DNA from: Mycobacterium shinjukuense | GTDB lineage: Bacteria; Actinomycetota; Actinomycetes; Mycobacteriales; Mycobacteriaceae | Length of the DNA stretch: 64,000 bases | Direction of reading: 5' to 3' | Assembly: GCF_010730055.1 (NCBI RefSeq) | Contig: NZ_AP022575.1 | Location: forward strand, 3,844,001-3,908,000 | In this document: positions 1 through 6,781 of the stretch, piece by piece | How the letters are laid out: each line of letters begins with the position of its first letter | How positions within the stretch are numbered: the first letter of the stretch is position 1 | The notes under the pieces: model-generated | What the model saw: only the letters and a program-made list of their open reading frames with translations | The model's database searches: none | What the model was told of the DNA's origin: nothing | Program-made: the position numbers and the translations under genes

Positions 1-1
1 C

Positions 2-1417
2 CAGACTCCGTCGGAGTATTTGGCTGCCCTAATCCTCGATGCCGGGGGATACAAGGACATCGATCCGTCTCACCCCCTCGGCGGCCCCGATGGCGGCCGC
101 GACGGGCACTGCACCAAGAACGGGGAACCGTGGACCTGGGCGGTGTACTTCCCACGCGGGCAACAGGACTTGAAGACGATCAAGTCCAAGCTGAAAGACG
201 ACGTGGCCGCCGCGCTTAAGCACAACCCCAAAGGCGTCGCGTTCGTCACCAACCAGGAGCTCAAGCTGGCCGAACGGAAGGAGTTGTGCGCCCTCGGTGG
301 CGACCTCAAGGTCGATCTGTTCCACCTGTACCGCGTCGCCACCATCCTGGACAGGTCGCAGATGGCGCAAATCCGCCAGCAGTATTTGCGGATCGGAGCC
401 GGTCGTCCACCTGTGCGGGTGAAGGCAGAAGTGATCGGTGCTGCGCGGGTGTTCGCCTCCGACGACGAATTGTTCGAACGGTTCGTCGCGATATACGAGA
501 AAGACATTCGCGAGGAGTCAGACAAAGGCTGGGCGATCGTGAAGGCGGAGGAAGAAAAGAAAGCCCGCGCCGAGGCCGCCAAGGTCCGTGCCGAGGCCGA
601 GAAGGCGCGCGCTGAGGCCCTGCAGGCCCGCGACAAGAACAGGCCGATCAGTCTTGCGGAACTCGCGCAGGCATCGATGCCATCGTCGTTCCAGAACATC
701 GCGGCGGGATTCAACATCCAGGACGTCATGCCGAAGTTCGACTTCCCGAAGTACGAACCCGTCGCCGCAACACTACTCGCTGGCGGACGGTACGGGGTCA
801 GCAAAGAACCACCTCCGCCGCCAAAGGCGTTGAGCGACGAGGAGATCGACGCGAAGGTGGCAAACTACCGTGCCAAACTCGAAGCGCGGTGGGAAGCCTG
901 CAAGGAATATCTCGCGGCGACGACATGGCCGGGTCTCAAGTTCCGCATCCACAATGTCGAGGGCTTCCTCTCGAACGTCCAGGTGGTACTGACTTTCCAC
1001 GGTGCGACGGGGCTGGATCACGAGTACATTGAGAGTTTCGTATTTGAGAGGCTTGAGGACCCCAGCTGGACGGAGCCTGTCGACCCATACGGCATGAGTG
1101 TTTCCAGGGTGGCACCGCCGCTATTGCCGAGTTCCCTCAAGGACTACCCCGTCAAATGGGAGCACAATGACGACGGCGATCTCATCGTGAAGATCACCCT
1201 GGGTGAATTGAGGCCGCACGAAGTGTGGTCAAGCGACGATGACGACATTGTGCTGATGATCCGCGACGAAAACCTCGACTCGGTGCAGGTGACGTACACG
1301 GTCACCGCGTACGAGTACCACGACCGCACGGACGGTGAGCCGTTTACGGTGCCCATCGAGAAAGTCGACATCTTCGACTCTCTCAAAGCTGGCTTCGACG
1401 CTACGAAGTCGGATTAG
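2..1417 (+). CDS. Hypothetical protein, possible restriction-endonuclease-like N-terminus (5' partial)
   Basis: The reading frame is open to the left edge of the window, so the gene is truncated at its 5' end; the TTG at 20 is probably internal. The N-terminal part has a GGPDGGRDG turn, a strand WAVYFPRG, a helix rich in Lys/Asp and the motif FVTNQ. From memory this pattern resembles PD-(D/E)XK nuclease-like domains found in signalling and defence proteins. A charged, Ala/Glu/Lys/Arg-rich coiled-coil segment follows at about residues 160-205, then a C-terminal region I do not recognise. There is no signal peptide or membrane segment in the visible part. The gene is real by codon structure. 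The nuclease idea is inference and the function is unknown. Confidence 0.6.
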   Translation, partial: QTPSEYLAALILDAGGYKDIDPSHPLGGPDGGRDGHCTKNGEPWTWAVYFPRGQQDLKTIKSKLKDDVAAALKHNPKGVAFVTNQELKLAERKELCALGGDLKVDLFHLYRVATILDRSQMAQIRQQYLRIGAGRPPVRVKAEVIGAARVFASDDELFERFVAIYEKDIREESDKGWAIVKAEEEKKARAEAAKVRAEAEKARAEALQARDKNRPISLAELAQASMPSSFQNIAAGFNIQDVMPKFDFPKYEPVAATLLAGGRYGVSKEPPPPPKALSDEEIDAKVANYRAKLEARWEACKEYLAATTWPGLKFRIHNVEGFLSNVQVVLTFHGATGLDHEYIESFVFERLEDPSWTEPVDPYGMSVSRVAPPLLPSSLKDYPVKWEHNDDGDLIVKITLGELRPHEVWSSDDDDIVLMIRDENLDSVQVTYTVTAYEYHDRTDGEPFTVPIEKVDIFDSLKAGFDATKSD

Positions 1418-1622
1418 CGGCACTGCCTCAATGCTGGCGACGGCGTCCGTCCCGCTTCGCATCTGCCGCGTTCTCTGCGGGAGTCCCCCACAGGAGGTTG
1501 CCCCCACTTGACCGAACTGCGTCATCACCAACTCGCTCGGCCCGGGGCTGGTTCGGAAGCCCTTGGGCTGCAGGCGATGCCATCAGTCCAGCAGTGAGCC
1601 TAAATGCAGGGGCCTCTAGGAA

Positions 1623-2021
1623 TCACAGCGCTCCGTGAGACAAACCGGTACCCAACTGATTTGAGACAATGCAAGACGGCCAGATCAGGGCATCGCTGCA
1701 TGAAGCCAGCGGCGAGAACCTACAGTCGAGCATTACGGCGCCATTAGTGTCTGCGATACGGGCCAGTGCCCGGTTGTTGCCGCCCGTATCAACTTCCACC
1801 GCATGGGCTGCCAATTTGTACGTGTCGCACAGTTGCCGTTGTGCCGCGGCGGTCTCGGCAGCGGTGTAGGTAGGCAGCGAAGTCGTAGCCGGTGCAGCGG
1901 CGGGCCTGGCGTTTGTCAGAGCCACGATCAGCGCAGCGACCGCCACCACAGCAGCGACCGCGGCCACCAGGATGGCGGGCCAACTACGTGTGCGTGGCAT
2001 GGGCAAGGGTGCTGGCGCGGT
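1623..2021 (-). CDS. Small mycobacterial membrane protein, probably C-terminally altered
   Basis: I chose the GTG at 2021; an ATG at 2000 is an alternative. The product has about 132 residues: a short Pro-rich N-terminus, one membrane helix (about residues 16-38, Ala/Val-rich) and an extracytoplasmic part. That part contains TYTAAETAAAQRQLCDTY and the segment LARIADTNGAVML, typical of a large mycobacterial family of single-pass proteins of unknown function. In family members I remember, the NGAVML segment continues into an Ala-rich helix. Here it passes into an unrelated Cys/Ser-rich tail, which suggests a frameshift or truncation near 1715. No function is known for the family. Confidence 0.5.
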   Translation of the reverse strand, partial: TAPAPLPMPRTRSWPAILVAAVAAVVAVAALIVALTNARPAAAPATTSLPTYTAAETAAAQRQLCDTYKLAAHAVEVDTGGNNRALARIADTNGAVMLDCRFSPLASCSDALIWPSCIVSNQLGTGLSHGAL

Positions 2022-2205
2022 CACGTGGCAGACGGTAGCGCTGGACACCGGTTTCCCGCTTGCACCAGGCCACCCCACCCCTGGACATGCCGCGCCGGAT
2101 ACGTTATCGGTGAGACCACCCGCACTACCGACGCCCCGTCATTACAGCACTCGACACCTCCTGGCCTAGCACGATTAGCTGACGACCGAGCTTGCTACAT
2201 TCGTC

Positions 2206-2464
2206 TCACGGCTGGTATGGCGCTTCGTACGTGACAGCACTTCCGTCTCTAGGCAACCTTCACTGGCACATTCCCCGCCAAAGCAGCAGAAATATCCCCA
2301 TGTACGACGAACGCTACCGCGTCATACGGAAAATACCACGCTTCTTCTGTTTCTACGATCGCCGCATCGACGATCATGAGATCCCCCAGCCGCTCTTTTT
2401 CTGCCAATTTGTTAATTGCGTCAGTAGCTTGTATTCGCGCCTCTTCGATGTCTATTGCATTCAT
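2206..2464 (-). pseudogene. Imm35 (YrhB-like) immunity protein, frameshifted near the C-terminus
   Basis: The intact part starts at ATG 2464, whose first bases overlap the TGA of the upstream toxin remnant (ATGA), the usual toxin-immunity coupling. It reads as a small acidic protein with an Ala-rich first helix, the segment EEAWYFPYDAVAF and the motif LAGNVPVKV, which matches the Imm35/YrhB pattern. The frame then stops at 2249. One base shifted, the sequence continues directly as PRDGSAVTYEAPYQP and stops at 2206, which is how the family normally goes on. The gene therefore carries a single-base indel at about 2250. Imm35 proteins are predicted immunity proteins of polymorphic toxin systems. 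Confidence 0.7.
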
Positions 2465-2779
2465 CGATACCTCATACAATAGAAGCTTTTGTAGCCGCCG
2501 AATGAGGCTACTCTTCCGGGCTGGCCGTCAAGAAATCGTATCACTCCATTTTGATTGACAACATTGAAGACATGTCCGACTTGCCAGGGCCACGGGACAC
2601 ATGAAAACGATTCCACGGGCGCCGTCGTCTGCACCGGTCATCATCGCTTCGATCGCAGCCCTATCCGCGATGGGGACAAAATGAGAGGCTAAAGTAGTTC
2701 TCCAAGAAACCAATTGGTTTCGGACCATCGCCATATTGCGTGTGTTGATCGCTTGTCCGAGCAGGCCGCCGCCATCACG
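2461..2779 (-). pseudogene. Remnant of a papain-fold / glutamine-deamidase toxin tip
   Basis: Two adjacent minus-strand frames together give a toxin C-terminus. The first frame (about 2779-2590) carries the segment ADDGARGIVF. The next frame (about 2586-2461) reads GHVFNVVNQNGVIRFLDGQ, then PGRVASFGGYKS, and stops at 2461. The GHxFNVVN and (F/V)xDGQxG motifs carry the His and Asp of the papain-like triad in the toxin glutamine-deamidase family (papain-fold toxin 1). The N-terminal part with the catalytic Cys is missing: the frame opens only just after the stop of the immunity gene that overlaps at 2775. A one-base frameshift near 2588 separates the halves. It is an inactive orphan tip, followed by its Imm35 partner. 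Confidence 0.72.
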
Positions 2780-3212
2780 TCAGCCCCTGTTGTTCCCGCC
2801 ACTGGGTCCAGTACTTACTTGCGTTGGAACGTCGCAGCGCTCTCAGCAGTTCACACGCGGTTTCGCTCGTCGCGGCGTCGGAAAATAGTTGTTCGACACG
2901 GCCTCCGTTCTCACGCACCCATTCGATCTCCTCCGCAGCAGACAGATACTCGATTTCATCGTCGCCATTCAAGTATTGCTTAATGAGAGATACACTAAAC
3001 CACTTATCGGATGTCTCCAGCCGAGTAGGTGCGACACTTAGCAGGATCTGACCTCTGTCGTTAGCAAGCTGCCAACTGAGGATCGGTCCTGTAAGCGTCA
3101 GGGACGCATTATTCGTGGCGACGCCACTACTAATAGAATCTGTAATATGGTAGCGCGGATCAAGATATAACAGATCGAAATATTTCAAGAAGTACTCTAA
3201 GAGGGTCTTCAT
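2775..3212 (-). CDS. Putative cognate immunity protein of the CpnT tip
   Basis: This is a 145-residue acidic, soluble protein with no signal peptide or membrane helix. It starts 4 nt after the cpnT stop, and its GGAGG (3224-3228) lies inside the last cpnT codons, so translation is tightly coupled. Visible segments include an aromatic N-terminal helix (LLEYFLKYFDLLYL), a strand region with LSWQLANDRGQILLSV and a C-terminal Arg-rich helix. The IRD-like strand-turn pattern (DRGQI) recurs in small proteins encoded after polymorphic toxins, but I cannot name the family. M. tuberculosis has a different gene (the TNT inhibitor IFT, Rv3902c) here. The immunity role is inferred from position, size and charge. 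Confidence 0.65.
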   Translation of the reverse strand: MKTLLEYFLKYFDLLYLDPRYHITDSISSGVATNNASLTLTGPILSWQLANDRGQILLSVAPTRLETSDKWFSVSLIKQYLNGDDEIEYLSAAEEIEWVRENGGRVEQLFSDAATSETACELLRALRRSNASKYWTQWREQQGLT

Positions 3213-3216
3213 TTTT

Positions 3217-5583
3217 TTAGCGCCTCCAATGCGGAATCCACGTAGTGTCGTTTATCTGACGATATCCATGCAACTCGAGATACCTGATTTCGGCCGCCGT
3301 AAAGGTGTTTGGCGCAACGGTATCGAATGGTACCGATAAGGTGACGGTGTCGCCGTTCGAGATCGCTACGTCGAGCACATGCTGATTCGCAGCGAGCCGT
3401 TCGGTGGGGGTTGCTGCATTCCACGCCTCCCCAATATCGAAGTAGCTGGCTCCGCGTTGCTGCGCGACGTCGATGTAGGACGGGCCGCCACCGCCTCTTG
3501 GCGCAAATGGTCCGAGGACTGTTTCGCCGCTTCCGGTAAGGTGCTGTTCGGACAGCACCAGAAGTTCCTCGGTCAGGTGGTCTAGCGGGTTTTCCAGGAT
3601 GAATTCGGGCCTGCCAGGATCCTGAACAACCTGCGGAAGGCTGTCCGATTCATTATGCAGGTGATGATCGCTAGGCGAAGCATTGGTGTCACCCCTGTGC
3701 CCGTCAACGCCGCCTCCATCGCCGTCGTGCGACACGTCGGGCGCATGGGGCACCGATGGTTCGGCGGCATGACGGCCTAGGGTTTCCGTCGGAGGCGTCC
3801 CCCCGTCCGCGGACAGCTCCATCAGCTGGCCAGTTTCGGGCTGGGAATGCGTGGGCAACGCGTGGGATGTCGCTGCCGCGGGCGCGGCCGGTGGTGGGTG
3901 CGCGGCGACTCGGGTTGGCTCGGCAGGAGATGCGCCGGGCGACACAGGTGGTTGGGCCGTATCGAGGTCAGCTGGTTGCGGGTGGGGTGGCGGTAGGTGG
4001 TCATGGGGCGGTGCGGATACCCGGGGCTGGCCTGCTGACGCTGGCGACGGCGCCGCCGATTCAGCGGGTCTGTCGACGAGCGGTGGTTTGGATTCGGTGG
4101 GGCTGTGCGGCAGCGGACCGTTGGCGGGCACGGGCGCTGGTCTCGCCGCGGGCGCCGGTGCTGGGCGGCCCGATTCTGGTGGTTCGACCCGTGGTGGTTG
4201 CGGTCCTGGCCGCGGCGGCGCAGCTGGGGGCTCAACGTGCGGAGCGGGCGGGTCCAGCGGCTCCCTGAGGCCTCGCACGCCCGCGAGCATGTCGCGGCCC
4301 TTGCTGCCCAGCTTCGACAGCGGCCCGCCCGGCAAGGCCAGCGTCGCGGCGTCAAACATGGTCTTGCCCAGCGCCTCATGGGGGTTGGTCGCCCACTCAT
4401 CCCAATGGACGAGGCTCTTGCCGAACTGCTTCCACGACTCCAGCACGCCGGGAGCGTCCTGGCCGCCCAGGCCCGCCAGCGGCGCCATCCCGGTCAGCAT
4501 CTCCTCCCACGAGCGATACCACCCGAACGGGTCTATCGAGGCACGCACCGGCCCTAGGTCCCACGAGTCCTTGACCATCCCGTAGGCCTCCGCGCCGAAG
4601 CCCTTGATCTGCTGCCCGGTGCCATCGATGACCTGCCCCACCGGGTTGGCGTGCAAGAACCGATCCCATTCCCTGCCCGCGTGCGGACCCATCGCGGTGA
4701 TCACCGCTCCGGCCTGCGACACCACCGCGGAGATCTCAGCGCCCAACGCCTTGGCTTCGGCGCTGAACTGACCGACCACCGTGGCGATGTCCTCGGCGAT
4801 GCGCTTGATCTCGTTCTCGTCCTGGTCGGTCAGAAAATCCCACACCACTTTGATCCCGGTCAGCGGGTCACAGATGCAGGCCAACAGATCCAGGATCGCC
4901 GCATGCACCGCGTCGATGCGGGCGGCATAGCCGTCCAGCTGGGCCGCCACCGCTTGGCACTGCCCCACGATGGCGGTGGTGGCGGCGTACGCATCCGTAA
5001 ACGCCGCTTCGATCAGCCCCGCCTCCGGCAGCCGCTGGGCGCGAATCGCGCCCATCGGCGCGGCCGTCGACTGAATCTCAGCCAGCGCGAACCCGGTGCC
5101 CGCGCTGCGCCACGCCGCGGCCGCCGCACGCAACCTTGCCGAATCCCCGTTCGGCCAGATCATCCCGATATACGGGGCCACCCACCCCCAGCCCGGCGGG
5201 GCGCCACCGCCGGCACCAACCGCAGACGGCGGCGCACCGGCCGCCACACAGCCGGTCGACGGCGGCGCCGGCAGCGGCGCCGCCCGCCCGGCGACATCGG
5301 ACATCGCCTCGGCCAGCGAATAGTTGTGCGCGCTCATCCGCACCCCATCGCCGAGGTTGCACAACCCGTTGCGCACCACCGACATCGCCTGCACCAGCGC
5401 GGCCGCCGACCCGTCATAGGAGCGTCCGAACGCCGCGCCGGCTGGATCATCACCGGCCATCCCCGCACGCCCGGCCAGCGCCGCGGTCAGCGACGCGATC
5501 ACCGTCCCCAACCCCTCACCCGCGGCCACCACCGCGGCACCGGCGCCATCGAGGGCCGCGGGATCTACCGCCAGCGGCGCCAT
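3217..5583 (-). CDS. cpnT: CpnT-type outer-membrane channel/toxin with a non-TNT C-terminal tip
   Basis: The product has 788 residues, against about 846 for M. tuberculosis CpnT (Rv3903c). Residues 1 to about 445 form the conserved helical channel domain, with a WXG100-like start and a conserved Trp-rich stretch near 370-410. Residues about 450-600 are a Pro/Ala-rich linker, and about 630-660 are Asp/His/Gly-rich. The tip begins around residue 665 and its best-defined part is 702-788, with AANQHVLDVAI, NGDTVTLS and EIRYLELHGYR. None of this resembles the TNT NAD glycohydrolase. From memory the tip recalls a module at the ends of other polymorphic toxins, but I cannot name its activity. It lies 4 nt after esxE. 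The tip-coding DNA is visibly more AT-rich than the rest of the gene, which suggests recent exchange. Confidence 0.9.
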   Translation of the reverse strand: MAPLAVDPAALDGAGAAVVAAGEGLGTVIASLTAALAGRAGMAGDDPAGAAFGRSYDGSAAALVQAMSVVRNGLCNLGDGVRMSAHNYSLAEAMSDVAGRAAPLPAPPSTGCVAAGAPPSAVGAGGGAPPGWGWVAPYIGMIWPNGDSARLRAAAAAWRSAGTGFALAEIQSTAAPMGAIRAQRLPEAGLIEAAFTDAYAATTAIVGQCQAVAAQLDGYAARIDAVHAAILDLLACICDPLTGIKVVWDFLTDQDENEIKRIAEDIATVVGQFSAEAKALGAEISAVVSQAGAVITAMGPHAGREWDRFLHANPVGQVIDGTGQQIKGFGAEAYGMVKDSWDLGPVRASIDPFGWYRSWEEMLTGMAPLAGLGGQDAPGVLESWKQFGKSLVHWDEWATNPHEALGKTMFDAATLALPGGPLSKLGSKGRDMLAGVRGLREPLDPPAPHVEPPAAPPRPGPQPPRVEPPESGRPAPAPAARPAPVPANGPLPHSPTESKPPLVDRPAESAAPSPASAGQPRVSAPPHDHLPPPHPQPADLDTAQPPVSPGASPAEPTRVAAHPPPAAPAAATSHALPTHSQPETGQLMELSADGGTPPTETLGRHAAEPSVPHAPDVSHDGDGGGVDGHRGDTNASPSDHHLHNESDSLPQVVQDPGRPEFILENPLDHLTEELLVLSEQHLTGSGETVLGPFAPRGGGGPSYIDVAQQRGASYFDIGEAWNAATPTERLAANQHVLDVAISNGDTVTLSVPFDTVAPNTFTAAEIRYLELHGYRQINDTTWIPHWRR

Positions 5584-5587
5584 CGGC

Positions 5588-5878
5588 TCACGACCACATC
5601 CCCAAATTGGTGGCCATCACAGCGGTGTAATTGCCGTGCGCGCTCTGCCCCGCGGCCTTGAGCTGGACCAACGCCTGACGCATCATCGCCTCACCGGCAG
5701 CCCAATGCCGGTGCGCCTCAGCATGAGCCGCCGCACCCTCCCCCGTCCACGTCACCTGCAGCCGGGAAACCAACGACTCAATCTCGGCGCCCATGTCCTC
5801 GACATGGCGGCCGAATTCGGCCATCCGCTGGACCGCATCAGCCAGCGCGACCGGATCCACCCGAAACGGTTCAGCCAC
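5588..5878 (-). CDS. esxE: WXG100 protein EsxE
   Basis: The product has 96 residues from a GTG at 5878, chosen because it overlaps the esxF stop by 8 nt and gives the expected WXG100 length (M. tuberculosis EsxE, Rv3904c, is 90 aa). It forms a helical hairpin with the WXG turn as WTG in QVTWTGEGA near residue 44. EsxE forms a heterodimer with EsxF. In M. tuberculosis the pair is needed for export and surface localisation of CpnT. The order esxF-esxE-cpnT with tiny gaps indicates one transcript. No C-terminal YxxxD/E signal is visible, so the partner EsxF probably supplies it. Confidence 0.9.
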   Translation of the reverse strand: MAEPFRVDPVALADAVQRMAEFGRHVEDMGAEIESLVSRLQVTWTGEGAAAHAEAHRHWAAGEAMMRQALVQLKAAGQSAHGNYTAVMATNLGMWS

Positions 5879-6182
5879 CGCCCACCCCCCGCAGCGCCTG
5901 CGCCGCCGCGTCCTCGTTGGCCTGATAGCTCTCGCCCGCCTGAGCGATCGCCTCCGCCAACATCGCCAACCCCAGCCGCACCTCACCGGCTCCGCGATGC
6001 CACAACCCCCACGCCGACCCATACGCACCCCCCGACGCCCCACGCCACCCACCCAACATCTGACCAACCTGTGCATCCAGCTCGGCCACCTGGACCGCAA
6101 GATGCTCGGCCGCACCCTGCAGCGACACCGCAAAACCCTGCATCACCGCGGCACGCACCCGCAACGTGTCGTCGGCACCCAT
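5871..6182 (-). CDS. esxF: WXG100 protein EsxF
   Basis: This is a 103-residue helical-hairpin protein, the same length as M. tuberculosis EsxF (Rv3905c). The WXG turn is GGWRGASG near residue 46. The C-terminal helix carries SYQANED, a YxxxE type VII secretion signal. The ATG at 6182 is the only reasonable start. EsxF pairs with EsxE and takes part in secretion of CpnT and in forming membrane pores. The gene lies 59 nt downstream of the Ca-binding-repeat gene and overlaps esxE by 8 nt. Confidence 0.92.
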   Translation of the reverse strand: MGADDTLRVRAAVMQGFAVSLQGAAEHLAVQVAELDAQVGQMLGGWRGASGGAYGSAWGLWHRGAGEVRLGLAMLAEAIAQAGESYQANEDAAAQALRGVGGG

Positions 6183-6241
6183 GGCGGCAACCTAACAACG
6201 CCGCGGCGCCACCACAATTCAGCCAGCCGAGCGCGACGGCC

Positions 6242-6757
6242 TCAGCCCCGCAGGCTGCTGGCCCCGTCGGCGGTGCCGTCGCCGTCGGTGTCGGTCAGCC
6301 GTACGTCCCAACGCCCGTCGCCGTCGGTGTCGACATACCCGGTCATCCCCTGTTCACCGGCACACAGCACCCGGTCGGCCTGTCCGTCGCCGTCGGTATC
6401 GAGCAGCCGGTCATCCAACTGGCCCAGGCCGTCGAAGTCGACCAACGGACCGCCGCTGTGCTCGACCCCGTCGAGACCGAACCAATGGACTTGCCCGCCT
6501 CGGTCGACGGTGACCGCCCACGTTCCCGAGCCGTCATCGATGAAATAGCTCTCCGGCGTCCCGTCATTGTCGACGTCGAGCACGGCGTGGTCGGCCAGTC
6601 CGTCACCGTCGAAATCCGCTAGCGCGTCATCGGGCAGGCCGTCGCCGTCCAAGTCCAGCCCGATCGCATCGAGCCGGCCATCGCCGTCGAGGTCGAGGTC
6701 GGGCGGGCGATTCCAGATGGCCGCGGTTCCGTCGTCGCCGCCCAGGCAATATTCCAT
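6242..6757 (-). CDS. DxDxDG calcium-binding-repeat protein (Rv3906c-like)
   Basis: The product has 171 residues and about seven acidic repeats of the form DxDGDGxxD (for example DLDGDGLPDD, DTDGDGQADR, DTDGDGTADG). These are classic Ca2+-binding loops of the EF-hand-like or thrombospondin type 3 kind. No signal peptide or membrane helix is visible, so if the protein is exported it must use another route. The M. tuberculosis orthologue Rv3906c is uncharacterised. The gene sits 24 nt after pcnA and 59 nt before esxF on the same strand. It could be co-transcribed with the toxin operon and might act in Ca-dependent folding or at the surface, but that is inference. Confidence 0.82.
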   Translation of the reverse strand: MEYCLGGDDGTAAIWNRPPDLDLDGDGRLDAIGLDLDGDGLPDDALADFDGDGLADHAVLDVDNDGTPESYFIDDGSGTWAVTVDRGGQVHWFGLDGVEHSGGPLVDFDGLGQLDDRLLDTDGDGQADRVLCAGEQGMTGYVDTDGDGRWDVRLTDTDGDGTADGASSLRG

Positions 6758-6781
6758 GACTGCTCTGACGCACCGCGCAAG

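Noticed and set aside
3217..3600. TNT NAD glycohydrolase domain in CpnT
   Set aside because: The tip shows none of the TNT sequence pattern I remember; only the channel and linker match M. tuberculosis CpnT.
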